A DNA stretch of 46,332 nucleotides from a virus. The notes beneath the pieces were generated by a model. The model was not told the DNA's origin and searched no databases. It saw nothing but the letters and a program-made list of their open reading frames with translations. The DNA is taken from positions 1 through 46,332 of the IMG/VR virus record IMGVR_UViG_3300031227_016760; one strand, 5' to 3'. Positions 25,105 to 33,051 of this stretch are shown here, piece by piece. Position 1 is the first letter of the stretch. Every line of letters begins with the position of its first letter. A program made the position numbers and the translations under genes.

Positions 25105-25650
25105 CTAAATCGTATTGGACTGGCGCTTGTACGCATCCAGCTTCTGTTCGGCTTCACTTTTCGCGCCGCTCTTACTGTCCGGAACATCGTCCAGTCGGGT
25201 AGCGACGGCCTTTTGCTTTGTGGCTTGTACGCTGGCCTCAGCCTTCGGCGGGGTTTCTGCTTCGGCGGCGTCATCGGGAAGATCGTCATTGTCGGCGCCT
25301 GCTTCGGCATCTTCCGCTTCCGCTTTGACCGGGATCGTCAAAAGCATTTCTTCCATGTCGGTCAGCGCGTCGTCGGTCTTCTTCATCAGCTTTTCGATTT
25401 CCGCTTTTTCCGCCTTGTCGTCGGCAAACTCGCGGCCACGCGCTTTCCAATCCGCAAGGATTTTCTTGACACGGGCTTCGCGCTTTTCGGCTTTGAAGCT
25501 TTCGTTTTCTTCGGTCAACGCCTTGTTCTGCGCAGTCAATTCCTTGATCTGCGTTCCCAGGTCCGTCACCTTGGCGGTAAGCTCTTCGACTTCGGTTTTC
25601 TTTGCCGCTTCCGCCTGGAGCTTTTCATCGGTCGCTTTGTTTTTGTCCAT
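25105..25650 (-). CDS. Nested scaffold protein (internal start)
   Basis: An in-frame ATG at 25650 (MDKNKATDEKLQAEAAKK) follows AAGGAGG with six intervening bases, the best SD in this part of the operon, although it lies inside a coding region. The product would be 181 aa, mainly the coiled coil and the charged tail, which is what a prohead scaffold needs. This parallels lambda C/Nu3, where the scaffold is made from an internal start in a head gene. Seen: SD, frame and coiled coil. Inferred: use of the start. Confidence 0.6.
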   Translation of the reverse strand: MDKNKATDEKLQAEAAKKTEVEELTAKVTDLGTQIKELTAQNKALTEENESFKAEKREARVKKILADWKARGREFADDKAEKAEIEKLMKKTDDALTDMEEMLLTIPVKAEAEDAEAGADNDDLPDDAAEAETPPKAEASVQATKQKAVATRLDDVPDSKSGAKSEAEQKLDAYKRQSNTI

Positions 25651-26301
25651 CTCATCCTCCTTGGGATCTTTGGGGTCTCCTGTCAGGTGGGCGGCTACGG
25701 CCATGATCTCCGCTTCCGGGTCCGCGCCCTTTGGTTCGAAAACGCTCATGCCGGTGAAGGTCACATGGCGCATAATCACTTGCGCCTGCGAGGTACCCAT
25801 CGCCATGCCTTTCACTGATTTAAGGTGAGAGCAGATGCCGCGACTGTCGGTGAATCGTTGGCCGCATTTGCTGCATTCGCCCTCGGTGTAGTCCACTTCG
25901 TAGCTGACATGCCTGGCGCGTTTCGTTTCGATTAGTCGCCAGGCTTTCTCATCGTAGGGTCCGCCTTTATCCACTTCGGCGACCACTTCCACGCGAGCTT
26001 TCCCATCGTTTTCGACAAAGGCGTAATCGATGATCGTGCCGATGTTTTCCAAAGCCGAAGTCGGGTGCAAATCAGCGCCGGTTTTGATCTCCCCCATTGG
26101 CATCCGAACACTGCCGCCCGCGGATCGCTGGACCGCTTGGCGGGCTTCATCGGCCGTCAGCGTGATAAAGTTGGCGGTCGTGCCAACATGGGTCATCTTG
26201 GCGAGGAAACGTCGACCATCGAGCAACTTGATCAAGTCGTCCTGGCTGCAGGCGGCTTGCGCTCGGAGCGTTTGCATCCTCTTCACCGCGTCATTGCTCA
26301 T
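25105..26301 (-). CDS. Head morphogenesis protein with zinc finger and C-terminal scaffold
   Basis: 398 aa. Residues ~30-215 are a folded domain (RFLAKMTHVGTTANFITLTADEAR, then VSYEVDYTEGECSKCGQRF, then GICSHLKSVKGMAMG) with CxxC...CxH ligands. This arrangement resembles phage prohead-protease-associated proteins that display a C/H knuckle. Residues ~235-330 are a long coiled coil (EVEELTAKVTDLGTQIKELT), followed by an acidic and then basic tail. That is a scaffold-type layout. ATG 26301 overlaps the protease stop. A perfect SD inside the gene predicts a shorter scaffold (next entry). The function of the N-terminal domain is not known to me. Confidence 0.65.
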   Translation of the reverse strand: MSNDAVKRMQTLRAQAACSQDDLIKLLDGRRFLAKMTHVGTTANFITLTADEARQAVQRSAGGSVRMPMGEIKTGADLHPTSALENIGTIIDYAFVENDGKARVEVVAEVDKGGPYDEKAWRLIETKRARHVSYEVDYTEGECSKCGQRFTDSRGICSHLKSVKGMAMGTSQAQVIMRHVTFTGMSVFEPKGADPEAEIMAVAAHLTGDPKDPKEDEMDKNKATDEKLQAEAAKKTEVEELTAKVTDLGTQIKELTAQNKALTEENESFKAEKREARVKKILADWKARGREFADDKAEKAEIEKLMKKTDDALTDMEEMLLTIPVKAEAEDAEAGADNDDLPDDAAEAETPPKAEASVQATKQKAVATRLDDVPDSKSGAKSEAEQKLDAYKRQSNTI

Positions 26302-27391
26302 TGCCTGCCTCCGGGGTGTTTTCGGGTTTCTGGGATTCGACGGAAGCGCCGGGCAGGATGGCCGAGAAGTCGGTCACGACGTCATCGACGACGCCGAATG
26401 CTTTGGCTTCTTCGGGCGAAAAATAATGCTCGCGTTTGCCGTCATCGCCGCGTAGCACTCCCATCATTTCGTCGAGGGTGGTGCCGCAGTTTTCGGCAAG
26501 GATTGTGAGGTAAATCTTATTGAGTCGCTTTGTTTCTTCGACCTCATTTTCAAGGTCGGACATATTGCCCAAGGCAATGCTGCTAATCTCGTGAACCATT
26601 ACCGTGCTGTATGGCATGGCGTAGCGGTGGCCCTTGGCTCCGCAGGAAAGCAGGATCGAACCGCACGACATGGCAACGCCAATGGCGCAGGTGTGGATTT
26701 CCAGCTTGCTGGTTTTCATGGCGGCAACCATTGCCAGCAGGTCATGCACGAGGCCGCCATAGCTGTCGACAATCACCATCACCGGAGCGCTGGGGTCTTC
26801 CCGCTCGAACCGATTGATGGTTTCGACGAACTCCCGTGTAGGCGGGAACTCAAAATCGCGCACCCAAATCGTCCGTGGCATTTCTTGCGGTTCCGGTCGC
26901 CCCTGCTGCACAATGACCGTTTCCGGAAAATCGTCATCGCCTTTTTGTGGCGAAGCCTGAGCCTTGATCTGCTTGGGCGACGCCGGGGCTTGCTTGCCGA
27001 AAGCATCCCAGTATGCCGCCAGCTTGCGATGTGCCGCTTCCGCCGCATCGAGCGACAGACCGGCTTTGCTGTCGCGGATGGCCTGAGTTGCGGCTTTCAC
27101 CGCTGGCCACACGGCGACGAGTTCACCATCCTCCGGCAGCTTGAACGGCAACCGGTAGGCAGCCTTTGCCTTCGGCCAGCGCCCGTTTTCCTTTTCGGCG
27201 AGGTAGTTCTCATCGACGAAGGCGCAGGCATCGGCCAGGCCAGCCCAACCGAACTGAGCGATGATGGAATCGACGGTATCGGCCCAATCGAAATTCCAGG
27301 AAGTATCCGCCGGAGCCAGGGCGCCGGCTTCGATTTTGGCCGCAAGGGCTTCGAGCTTCCGCTGATCTTCGATTGTGGCGTTGTATCTCAC
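26291..27391 (-). CDS. ClpP-like prohead serine protease
   Basis: 366 aa. Residues ~1-125 are a helical domain (WNFDWADTVDSIIAQFGWAGL; RWPKAKAAYRLPFKLPEDGEL). Residues ~165-340 are an S14/ClpP-like protease: VIVDSYGG, then AIGVAMSCGSILLSCGAKGHR with the Ser nucleophile in AMSCGS, then STVMVHEISS with the catalytic His. The Asp is downstream. It probably cleaves scaffold and possibly portal or capsid during maturation. The start is GTG 27391 with GGGAGGT eight bases away. It heads the operon behind late motif copy B. Confidence 0.85.
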   Translation of the reverse strand: MRYNATIEDQRKLEALAAKIEAGALAPADTSWNFDWADTVDSIIAQFGWAGLADACAFVDENYLAEKENGRWPKAKAAYRLPFKLPEDGELVAVWPAVKAATQAIRDSKAGLSLDAAEAAHRKLAAYWDAFGKQAPASPKQIKAQASPQKGDDDFPETVIVQQGRPEPQEMPRTIWVRDFEFPPTREFVETINRFEREDPSAPVMVIVDSYGGLVHDLLAMVAAMKTSKLEIHTCAIGVAMSCGSILLSCGAKGHRYAMPYSTVMVHEISSIALGNMSDLENEVEETKRLNKIYLTILAENCGTTLDEMMGVLRGDDGKREHYFSPEEAKAFGVVDDVVTDFSAILPGASVESQKPENTPEAGNEQ

Positions 27392-27445
27392 GGTGGTGAC
27401 CTCCCGGTTATGTGGGAAGGGTACGCGTGAAAATTTATTCCTTTG

Positions 27446-27478
27446 GAGTGGTTCGGAAATTCAGAAAAAAATACCCTT
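27446..27478 (-). promoter_or_regulatory. Late promoter/activator motif, copy B
   Basis: On the minus strand: AAGGGTATTTTTTT followed by CTGAATTTCCGAACCACTC. It is 54 nt upstream of the protease GTG. The first 21 bases are identical to copy C, and the CCGAACCACTC core is identical to copy A. A TAAATT downstream (27430s) might serve as -10. Around it the 193-nt gap is AT-rich and contains no ORF. Confidence 0.65.
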
Positions 27479-27584
27479 GTTTATCGCGGGGTTAAGTTCG
27501 CGTTATTCAAGTGGTTTTTTAGGAAAGAAAATTTTTGTTTTTAAAAACGCTAACGCCGTCGAGCACATGGCATATCCCACATTT

Positions 27585-28610
27585 TTACGATAATCCATAA
27601 TCTTCCGGCGTCTTGGTGACTTCCGACGCCTCGCCGACAATCGTGCAAGCGCAATTGGGATGCTGAGGAATCGCCGGCAACTTTTCCAAGGTGAATATCT
27701 GCTCGTTGAGTTCCATGCAGGCGGGGCACGAATTAGGGCCTTCGGCCAGCCAACGAACCTTAAAAATGCCGACTTGCCCGTAAAACGCCACCCGGCCCTG
27801 ATTATGCGCTCGCATGTTTTCGGTGTGGACGATCAGTTGCAGCCGATTTGCCGCCGAAGGGAAAATGCGCCCTCCGGCATGGCGGAACTTCTCGGGATCG
27901 GTGATCACCTGGCCCAGCTTGCGCGTGACTTCGTAAAGCGGATCGCCATTGAGCAAAGCCATAGTGAGTTGCGACTTGATTTTGTTTTTTATGTCGTCGG
28001 CGACGACCCCGGCCAGTTCGATGCGGTAGGCCGAGAGGAACGAGAGAGCGGCGTTATCGACCAGCGCGAAGGCGGCATCGGCAACCGTTTCCGCTTGCTT
28101 CGCAGTCAGGCTGCCCCATCCGCCCGGTGCATTCTGCGCATGCAGATCCTTGACCGCATGGAGAACGCCGCTTCGCGCCCCCTCGCCTGCCTGCACGGCC
28201 GGGAGTAAGGTCTGGTTCGCCAGTGCGTTATCAATCGATAGATCGATCTGGACCTTGAGACTTTTGAGATTCGCCAACCGCTGCGCCTTCGTGATATTGC
28301 GCGGATCATGATCGAAATCCATAACCACCTGGCGAACGCTCTTTTCCGCTGTGCGCAACTCCCGGAGCATGGGTTTGAGTTGGGCGTTATCCAGTTTGTG
28401 AAGATCGCGGCGGGCGTTTTTAGTTGCGACCGCAATGCGCTCGGACAGTTCTGAGGCATGGCCGAAAAGCGGTATTACTTTAGCAAGCGGCGGGTGATAG
28501 CACCCCTGCTCGATCAATTCGAATGCTGAATCGTAGAAAGCTCCGACCGCCTTGGGCAATCTGGCAAACCGTGCTGGCTTCCACTTTTTGATTGGAATCA
28601 CGGCGGGCAT
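27585..28610 (-). CDS. Mu F-like minor head protein (SPP1 gp7 family)
   Basis: 341 aa. The C-terminal third is diagnostic: RLQLIVHTENMRAHNQGRVAFYGQ, then FKVRWLAEGPNSCPACMELNEQIF, then IPQHPNCACTIV, the Mu gpF pattern with paired CxxC/HPNCAC Cys-His ligands. The N-terminal two-thirds are helical. These proteins join portal in the procapsid and may enter the cell with DNA. It starts 6 nt after the portal stop. Confidence 0.85.
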   Translation of the reverse strand: MPAVIPIKKWKPARFARLPKAVGAFYDSAFELIEQGCYHPPLAKVIPLFGHASELSERIAVATKNARRDLHKLDNAQLKPMLRELRTAEKSVRQVVMDFDHDPRNITKAQRLANLKSLKVQIDLSIDNALANQTLLPAVQAGEGARSGVLHAVKDLHAQNAPGGWGSLTAKQAETVADAAFALVDNAALSFLSAYRIELAGVVADDIKNKIKSQLTMALLNGDPLYEVTRKLGQVITDPEKFRHAGGRIFPSAANRLQLIVHTENMRAHNQGRVAFYGQVGIFKVRWLAEGPNSCPACMELNEQIFTLEKLPAIPQHPNCACTIVGEASEVTKTPEDYGLS

Positions 28611-28616
28611 GAGAGG

Positions 28617-30098
28617 CTACTTCCCGCATCGAGTGGTTTTCTTCTTTTTCTTCGATGCTTTCGCTTGCAGCCTGGATTCGGCTTTTTTGTAGATTTTCTG
28701 CGCTTCCTGCATCGAGGCTGCCGCCTGGATCTGCTCCACTTCGGTATCAGTCATGCCGAGCAATACCTGGGCGACATCGGCGCCGACAACCTGCGCTCCG
28801 ACCAGACCGATGACATCCTGCGCCGAGAAGAACCGCTTGATGCGGATCGGCTCGTCGTCGATTGCCGCGTCTTCGTCTTCCGGATCCAGACCGCGCCGGC
28901 GCTGCAATGTTTTCCGGCTGATAAGGCCGCGATCATACAATTCCCGATCTTCACGGACGGACCACTCTTCTTCGTCCAGATCCAAGCCAGTGAAAATGTA
29001 TTTGAGTTCATGTTCGGAATCCAGGCCGATGGACTGCTTGACCTGTTCATCAAAAAGCCAATCCAGGAAAATGCGCACATCGATGCACAACTCGCGGATC
29101 TGATAGCGCGTGGCCTTGAGAACCACCCGGCTGTTGCCGTAACCGCTACCCTCGCCGGTGACAAAAAACGGAATGAACCCCATGGCAATGGCGATCTCGC
29201 CGATAAGGGACGCGGCCTTGGAAGAGGTGTCGAGCACCACTCCATCGGTGCCGTAGGTTTTGACATCCCAGTGCCACGGGACAACCAATCCTTGATTTAA
29301 TTCCTGATTTTCAAGCAGCTCTTTCGCCGCGCTCAATTCTTTCTTGCCCGGATTAATAAGTTTATTTCCGAATAACCCGCCCAGGCGAATGAGGCGAAGC
29401 GGATTAGTGAATCGCTTGGCAATGGCACGGTCGGCGCGGCGGTAGTGTTCCAGGCTGGGCACCTTGTCGAAAGTGCGGCAAATCAGGCTATTGCCACGTT
29501 CGTCCCAGTCGTCGGCGTCGAACTGCATGAATAAAATATTAGCCAGTTGTTCCGGCGAGGATATCACGTTGGTTTCAGTGGAAGTACGTTTGCCGTCTTT
29601 AATTGCGTACTGCACCAACTTGGCCAGCTCGCCATCATCCCAGGTGGGCACCACGGAAAGCGGATTAATCAACTGCAATCGCTTGATCTCGTCATTATCC
29701 CAGACTTTATGAGCAATCGCTTCACCGCGGACAAGCTCGTTCGTGATAAACCGGCCGATGCGTTTGTCGAGGTGAATCCGTCGAGTGAATCTGTCAAGCG
29801 CTTCCTGGTCTTCCTTGTTGGACGCCAGAACTTGTACCCCATCACCAACCACAAAGGAGCGTAACAGCCAGATACATTTGCCTATGACATCGATGCGGCG
29901 AAAGTAGTCATTGGCCATTGCGACACGATCTTTCCACTCCTTCGGATTCGTGGTTTGCGTGTCATCGAATTTGGAGGCGGCAAAATTGGCAATGGATCCA
30001 ATGGCAACGTTTCTTAGAAGTTCAACACCATCCTGCAGGTAAACCATACCCTTGCCGAGTAACCCGCTGTCTTGAGGTGGTGTGTTTTTCTTTGCCAT
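28617..30098 (-). CDS. Portal protein
   Basis: 493 aa, about the usual length for SPP1/Mu-type portals. It shows RIDVIGKCIWLLRSFVVGDGVQV near the N-terminus, LQLINPLSVVPTWDD, SLEHYRRADRAIAKRFTNPLRLI, the GIAIAMGFIPFFVTGEGSGYGNSRVVLKATRYQI stem region, and a helical basic C-terminus (KAESRLQAKASKKKKK). It is the packaging vertex for TerL and DNA. SD is weak (GAG). It is first after late motif copy C and divergent from TerL. Confidence 0.85.
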   Translation of the reverse strand: MAKKNTPPQDSGLLGKGMVYLQDGVELLRNVAIGSIANFAASKFDDTQTTNPKEWKDRVAMANDYFRRIDVIGKCIWLLRSFVVGDGVQVLASNKEDQEALDRFTRRIHLDKRIGRFITNELVRGEAIAHKVWDNDEIKRLQLINPLSVVPTWDDGELAKLVQYAIKDGKRTSTETNVISSPEQLANILFMQFDADDWDERGNSLICRTFDKVPSLEHYRRADRAIAKRFTNPLRLIRLGGLFGNKLINPGKKELSAAKELLENQELNQGLVVPWHWDVKTYGTDGVVLDTSSKAASLIGEIAIAMGFIPFFVTGEGSGYGNSRVVLKATRYQIRELCIDVRIFLDWLFDEQVKQSIGLDSEHELKYIFTGLDLDEEEWSVREDRELYDRGLISRKTLQRRRGLDPEDEDAAIDDEPIRIKRFFSAQDVIGLVGAQVVGADVAQVLLGMTDTEVEQIQAAASMQEAQKIYKKAESRLQAKASKKKKKTTRCGK

Positions 30099-30134
30099 TG
30101 GCGCTCAGCTTATTTCCAAGCGGCGCTCGGAGGG

Positions 30135-30167
30135 GAGTGGTCGGGGAATTCAGAAAAAAATACCCTT
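30135..30167 (-). promoter_or_regulatory. Late promoter/activator motif, copy C (portal side)
   Basis: Same layout as copy B: AAGGGTATTTTTTT then CTGAATT, then a diverged core CCCCGACCACTC. It ends 36 nt before the portal ATG. The 33-bp window matches copy B except for a short stretch in the middle of the core. Copy C' lies beside it on the other strand. Confidence 0.65.
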
Positions 30168-30171
30168 CAAC

Positions 30172-30190
30172 TCTGAATATCCGAACCACT
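30172..30190 (+). promoter_or_regulatory. Late promoter/activator motif, copy C' (TerL side)
   Basis: TCTGAATATCCGAACCACT on the plus strand, 35 nt before the TerL ATG. With copy C it forms an inverted pair 4 nt apart, a bidirectional promoter or activator site for the divergent portal operon and TerL. The core CCGAACCACT is identical to copies A and B. Confidence 0.6.
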
Positions 30191-30225
30191 GTGTAACCAA
30201 TGCACATTTGCAGCACATTCGGTGC

Positions 30226-31815
30226 ATGAACGTTACCGACCTCCAAAACCTATCGCCAGAAGAAAAACAGAAAGTAATCCAGGTTTTCGGCTCAGGCTGG
30301 CGTTTCGGCGAGACATTTTTCGTAAACAGCGATGGTTCACCCCGCAGGTACTGGGACCACCAAAAAGCAGAACTAGACGATCCCCACCCTCGCAAGATTC
30401 ACTGCGACGGCACCGAAACTGGCAAAACGATTTTGATTGCTACATCGATTCTGCATTGGGGCGCCACGACTGTCGGCCAAGTAGGGCTTTGCGTTGCGCC
30501 TCTGTCCGGGCAATTGGCTCACATCATCGGCGAGGTCGAATTCCAGATTGCAAAGTCGAATTTCGTTCGTTCTTTGATGATTCCCGGCCAGTATCACAAG
30601 AGCCAACCTTACTATCGTATTTTCTTCGCCGGCGGATCCAGCGTTATTTTCTGCCCAGCAAGTAGCGACGGTAGTTCATATGACGGCGTTCATGCCAATC
30701 GGATCTGGGTAGACCAAGCATGCTCGATTCCGAAAAAAGCCTGGTCGGTTTTGTTCCAACGGCAGGAGCCTGGGTGCGTATTCGGCATTTACAGCTACCA
30801 CGATGGTCGGCGTGATTCCGAATACCACGCGATCCTATCGGAAGCGGTGGAGATCCCCACATCTTCTAGCGAGTGGAAAAAATATCACTGGTCTATGACC
30901 ATTCTGCCTTATCCCCGCTGGTCAAAGCAGCGTGAAAAGGAAAAGATCAAGGAACACGGAAGCAAAGAAAGCTCTGAATACCAGCGGATGGTTCTCGGTC
31001 TTGTTGGCAAACCAACTTTCTCGGCCTTCGATGTTGAATCCCTCTTCTCCTGCCAACAGGAGATACCTCAATACGAAACCCTCGTAATTACCAATGAAGA
31101 ATTCGAGGGGTGCGAAACGGAAGACGACATCGACAAGGCCGTCGCCAGCCTAATCGGAGCGATCGGCAGCCCCGGCCGTCCCGGGGAGAATACGTGGGGC
31201 GGGGCCGACCTGGGCTATACCAGCGACCCGGCCGAAATCACTGTAGCCCGTGAAAAGGATGGTTTTGTTACTAGTCGCCTGCGCATCCATCTTGAGAAGG
31301 TTCCCTACACGACGCAAGCAAAGATCATCGGACACCTTGATCAAAACTTCAAATTCTCTGCCTTCGGCATCGACCGTGGCGGTAATGGCATGTCGGTCAT
31401 GCAGATGCTGCAAAACAACGACGAATTTCTACACCTTCCGAATCGAAAAGAGCGGTTCCTGGGTTTCGATTTCGGCGGGAACCTGGTGATTTCCGTAGAT
31501 GATGAAACAGGAACCGAAGAAAAGCAGAACACCAAGGAATTTGCCACCAGCTTGATAAACGGGATCATGCGCCGCCGGCGGTGGGCTATCCCCAAGGACA
31601 AACAGGACCCGGCTATCGAGGAACAATTCATTTCGCACACCTACGTAAAATCGAGTCGCCATATAATCTATGGCAAGAAAAACGATCACATCATCGATAG
31701 CTACCGCGTTCTGTTTTTAGCCCGCGAGACCGTTACCCGTCTACGTGATCTGGACGGCGGTATTGTCGAAGAACCGTGTACCATCGGCATCGCCACCGGG
31801 CCGGTATTCGACTAG
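30226..31815 (+). CDS. Terminase large subunit
   Basis: About 529 aa. ATPase domain: Walker A GTETGKT (~62-68); Walker-B-like RIWVDQA (~159-165), where the usual catalytic Glu after Asp is Gln. The C-terminal RNase H-like nuclease has GGADLGYTSDPAEI (~325), FGIDRGGNGMS (~382) and NDHIIDSYRVLF (~487), matching the three acidic sites. It pumps and cuts phage DNA at portal. Unlike the other head genes it is on the plus strand, divergent from portal. ATG 30226 is chosen because the 48 codons upstream overlap the promoter motifs. SD is poor. Confidence 0.85.
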   Translation: MNVTDLQNLSPEEKQKVIQVFGSGWRFGETFFVNSDGSPRRYWDHQKAELDDPHPRKIHCDGTETGKTILIATSILHWGATTVGQVGLCVAPLSGQLAHIIGEVEFQIAKSNFVRSLMIPGQYHKSQPYYRIFFAGGSSVIFCPASSDGSSYDGVHANRIWVDQACSIPKKAWSVLFQRQEPGCVFGIYSYHDGRRDSEYHAILSEAVEIPTSSSEWKKYHWSMTILPYPRWSKQREKEKIKEHGSKESSEYQRMVLGLVGKPTFSAFDVESLFSCQQEIPQYETLVITNEEFEGCETEDDIDKAVASLIGAIGSPGRPGENTWGGADLGYTSDPAEITVAREKDGFVTSRLRIHLEKVPYTTQAKIIGHLDQNFKFSAFGIDRGGNGMSVMQMLQNNDEFLHLPNRKERFLGFDFGGNLVISVDDETGTEEKQNTKEFATSLINGIMRRRRWAIPKDKQDPAIEEQFISHTYVKSSRHIIYGKKNDHIIDSYRVLFLARETVTRLRDLDGGIVEEPCTIGIATGPVFD

Positions 31816-31934
31816 CTCTTAGATCTTGCTTGCAAACCTGCCAGTGCTCGCCCACTAATTTCCCGAGGATTATAAGGCGCTAATTGAAGCTCCGAAATAG
31901 GCATGACGCGAATGTCGAAAGGTTTATTATCCAT
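31812..31934 (-). pseudogene. Truncated ParB-domain stub (40 aa)
   Basis: An ORF of 40 codons begins MDNKPFDIRVMPISELQLAP and continues YNPREISGRALAGL, the start of the ParB/phage-ParB nuclease domain (I.EL..APYNPR.IS..AL.GL). It then ends QARSKS* at the TerL 3' end instead of continuing into the GL..S...FG..EP core. The stop overlaps the TerL stop on the other strand. Large phage ParB proteins are often encoded next to terL, so this looks like what was left when the TerL segment was joined in its present orientation. Not expected to be functional. Confidence 0.6.
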
Positions 31935-31959
31935 GCGCAATAAAATAGACCCTACCGCT

Positions 31960-31989
31960 ATTCTGAAAACTGGTCCTATTTTTCAGAAT
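31960..31989. repeat. Perfect 10-bp inverted repeat (operator- or terminator-like)
   Basis: ATTCTGAAAA, 10-nt loop, TTTTCAGAAT. It lies upstream of the ParB stub and downstream of TerL. The arms are AT-rich; the element could be an operator, or a weak terminator for TerL. No protein partner is known. Confidence 0.4.
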
Positions 31990-32011
31990 TTTCAAATTTT
32001 TAAATGAAGCG

Positions 32012-32023
32012 ACCTATATAGGT
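32012..32023. promoter_or_regulatory. 12-bp palindrome ACCTATATAGGT
   Basis: Perfect dyad in the intergenic segment between integrase and the ParB stub. The size and symmetry suit a dimeric repressor or integration-host site; function is unknown. Confidence 0.3.
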
Positions 32024-32082
32024 GTTTCTGGCAAAGATCCGGCTGTAAAAAAACGGGAAAGGGGGAGGGGGGTTCGCTGAGG

Positions 32083-32934
32083 CTACCGCAGGGCTTCCAG
32101 GGCATCCTCACGGCGGCTACTCACCACATGGGTATAGATTACTGTCGTTTCGATTCTCCGGTGACCTAGCAGCTCCTGCACCGTGCGCAGGTCTGTTCCA
32201 CCTTCCAGCAGCGACGTGGCGAACGTGTGCCGCAATCCATGTGGCGAGATCTCCGGTATGCCTGCCTTCTTGCACCAGGCGATAAGACAGCGCCGGGCTT
32301 GCTCGGCCGTCAAAGCCTTCGTCCTTCCGGGGAACAACTCACGGCGATCCGGCGTTTGCTCCCGCCTCTCCTTCGACCACTGCTTCATTACGTCGCGGGT
32401 GGTGCTATTCAGGAACTTAATCTCGTGCCGGCCACCCTTGGTCAACACGCGGATGTGTTTGCTATCGACGACATCCGCTTCGGTCAAACGCAGTGCTTCC
32501 GAGATCCGTAACCCGGTATTGAGCAACAGGGTAAACAACGCCCGGTCTCGCAATGCATGCGGATGATTGCTCATCTCAATTTCTTTGAGTAAACGCTTCT
32601 TCTGCTGGGCCGTAAGAAACACAGGTAGCTTTTCTTGCCCACGTTTGATGACGATCAGCCGAGTAGTGTTCTTGACAATCACATCGGTATCGACCAACCA
32701 AGCAAAGAACGCCTTGATGACGGCAATAGCACGACGCACCGATGCATCCGCCAAACCGTCACCACGTAACCGGAGCACGAATTGATCAACGTGCTCTGCT
32801 TTGACCTGGGCGGCGTCCAGGTGCCCGAAGGCGGTAGTCCACTTATCCAGATCCAGGCGGTACGCTCGAATGGTCGGTAACGCCGATCCACGGGCCGTCA
32901 TGTGGCCCAAGTACTTTTCCACCAACTGCTTCAT
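32083..32934 (-). CDS. Tyrosine recombinase / integrase (XerC/D-like)
   Basis: About 283 aa. The N-terminal SAM-like domain (LVEKYLGHMTARGSALPTIRAYRLDL) is followed by the catalytic domain: Arg in NTGLRISEALRL, Lys in TKGGRHEIKF, His/Arg in HGLRHTFATSLLEGG, His in LGHRRIETT and Tyr in VIYTHV. The set is complete, so an active enzyme is expected. It is XerC/D-sized and lacks an arm-binding domain, so it may use host dif-like or a short att core. ATG 32934 is preferred over 32946 because GGGGGA lies four bases away. It has its own promoter, which fits a temperate phage. Confidence 0.9.
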   Translation of the reverse strand: MKQLVEKYLGHMTARGSALPTIRAYRLDLDKWTTAFGHLDAAQVKAEHVDQFVLRLRGDGLADASVRRAIAVIKAFFAWLVDTDVIVKNTTRLIVIKRGQEKLPVFLTAQQKKRLLKEIEMSNHPHALRDRALFTLLLNTGLRISEALRLTEADVVDSKHIRVLTKGGRHEIKFLNSTTRDVMKQWSKERREQTPDRRELFPGRTKALTAEQARRCLIAWCKKAGIPEISPHGLRHTFATSLLEGGTDLRTVQELLGHRRIETTVIYTHVVSSRREDALEALR

Positions 32935-32963
32935 GACATCCCCCATCAGTAGATCATGACGCC

Positions 32964-32992
32964 ATAATAGATTATTTCACTTGACAAGTCAA
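32964..32992 (-). promoter_or_regulatory. Sigma70 promoter of integrase with overlapping dyad
   Basis: TTGACT (32987-32992) and TATTAT (32964-32969) are 17 bp apart on the minus strand. The -35 sits inside TTGACTTGTCAA, a 5+5 bp dyad that could be an operator. Predicted start near 32957, about 20 nt before the integrase ATG. Confidence 0.65.
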
Positions 32993-33051
32993 CGACAATA
33001 ACAATGGTTATCAGACATTCTCGCCGGGGATAGTTGGCTAACCGCTTGTTT

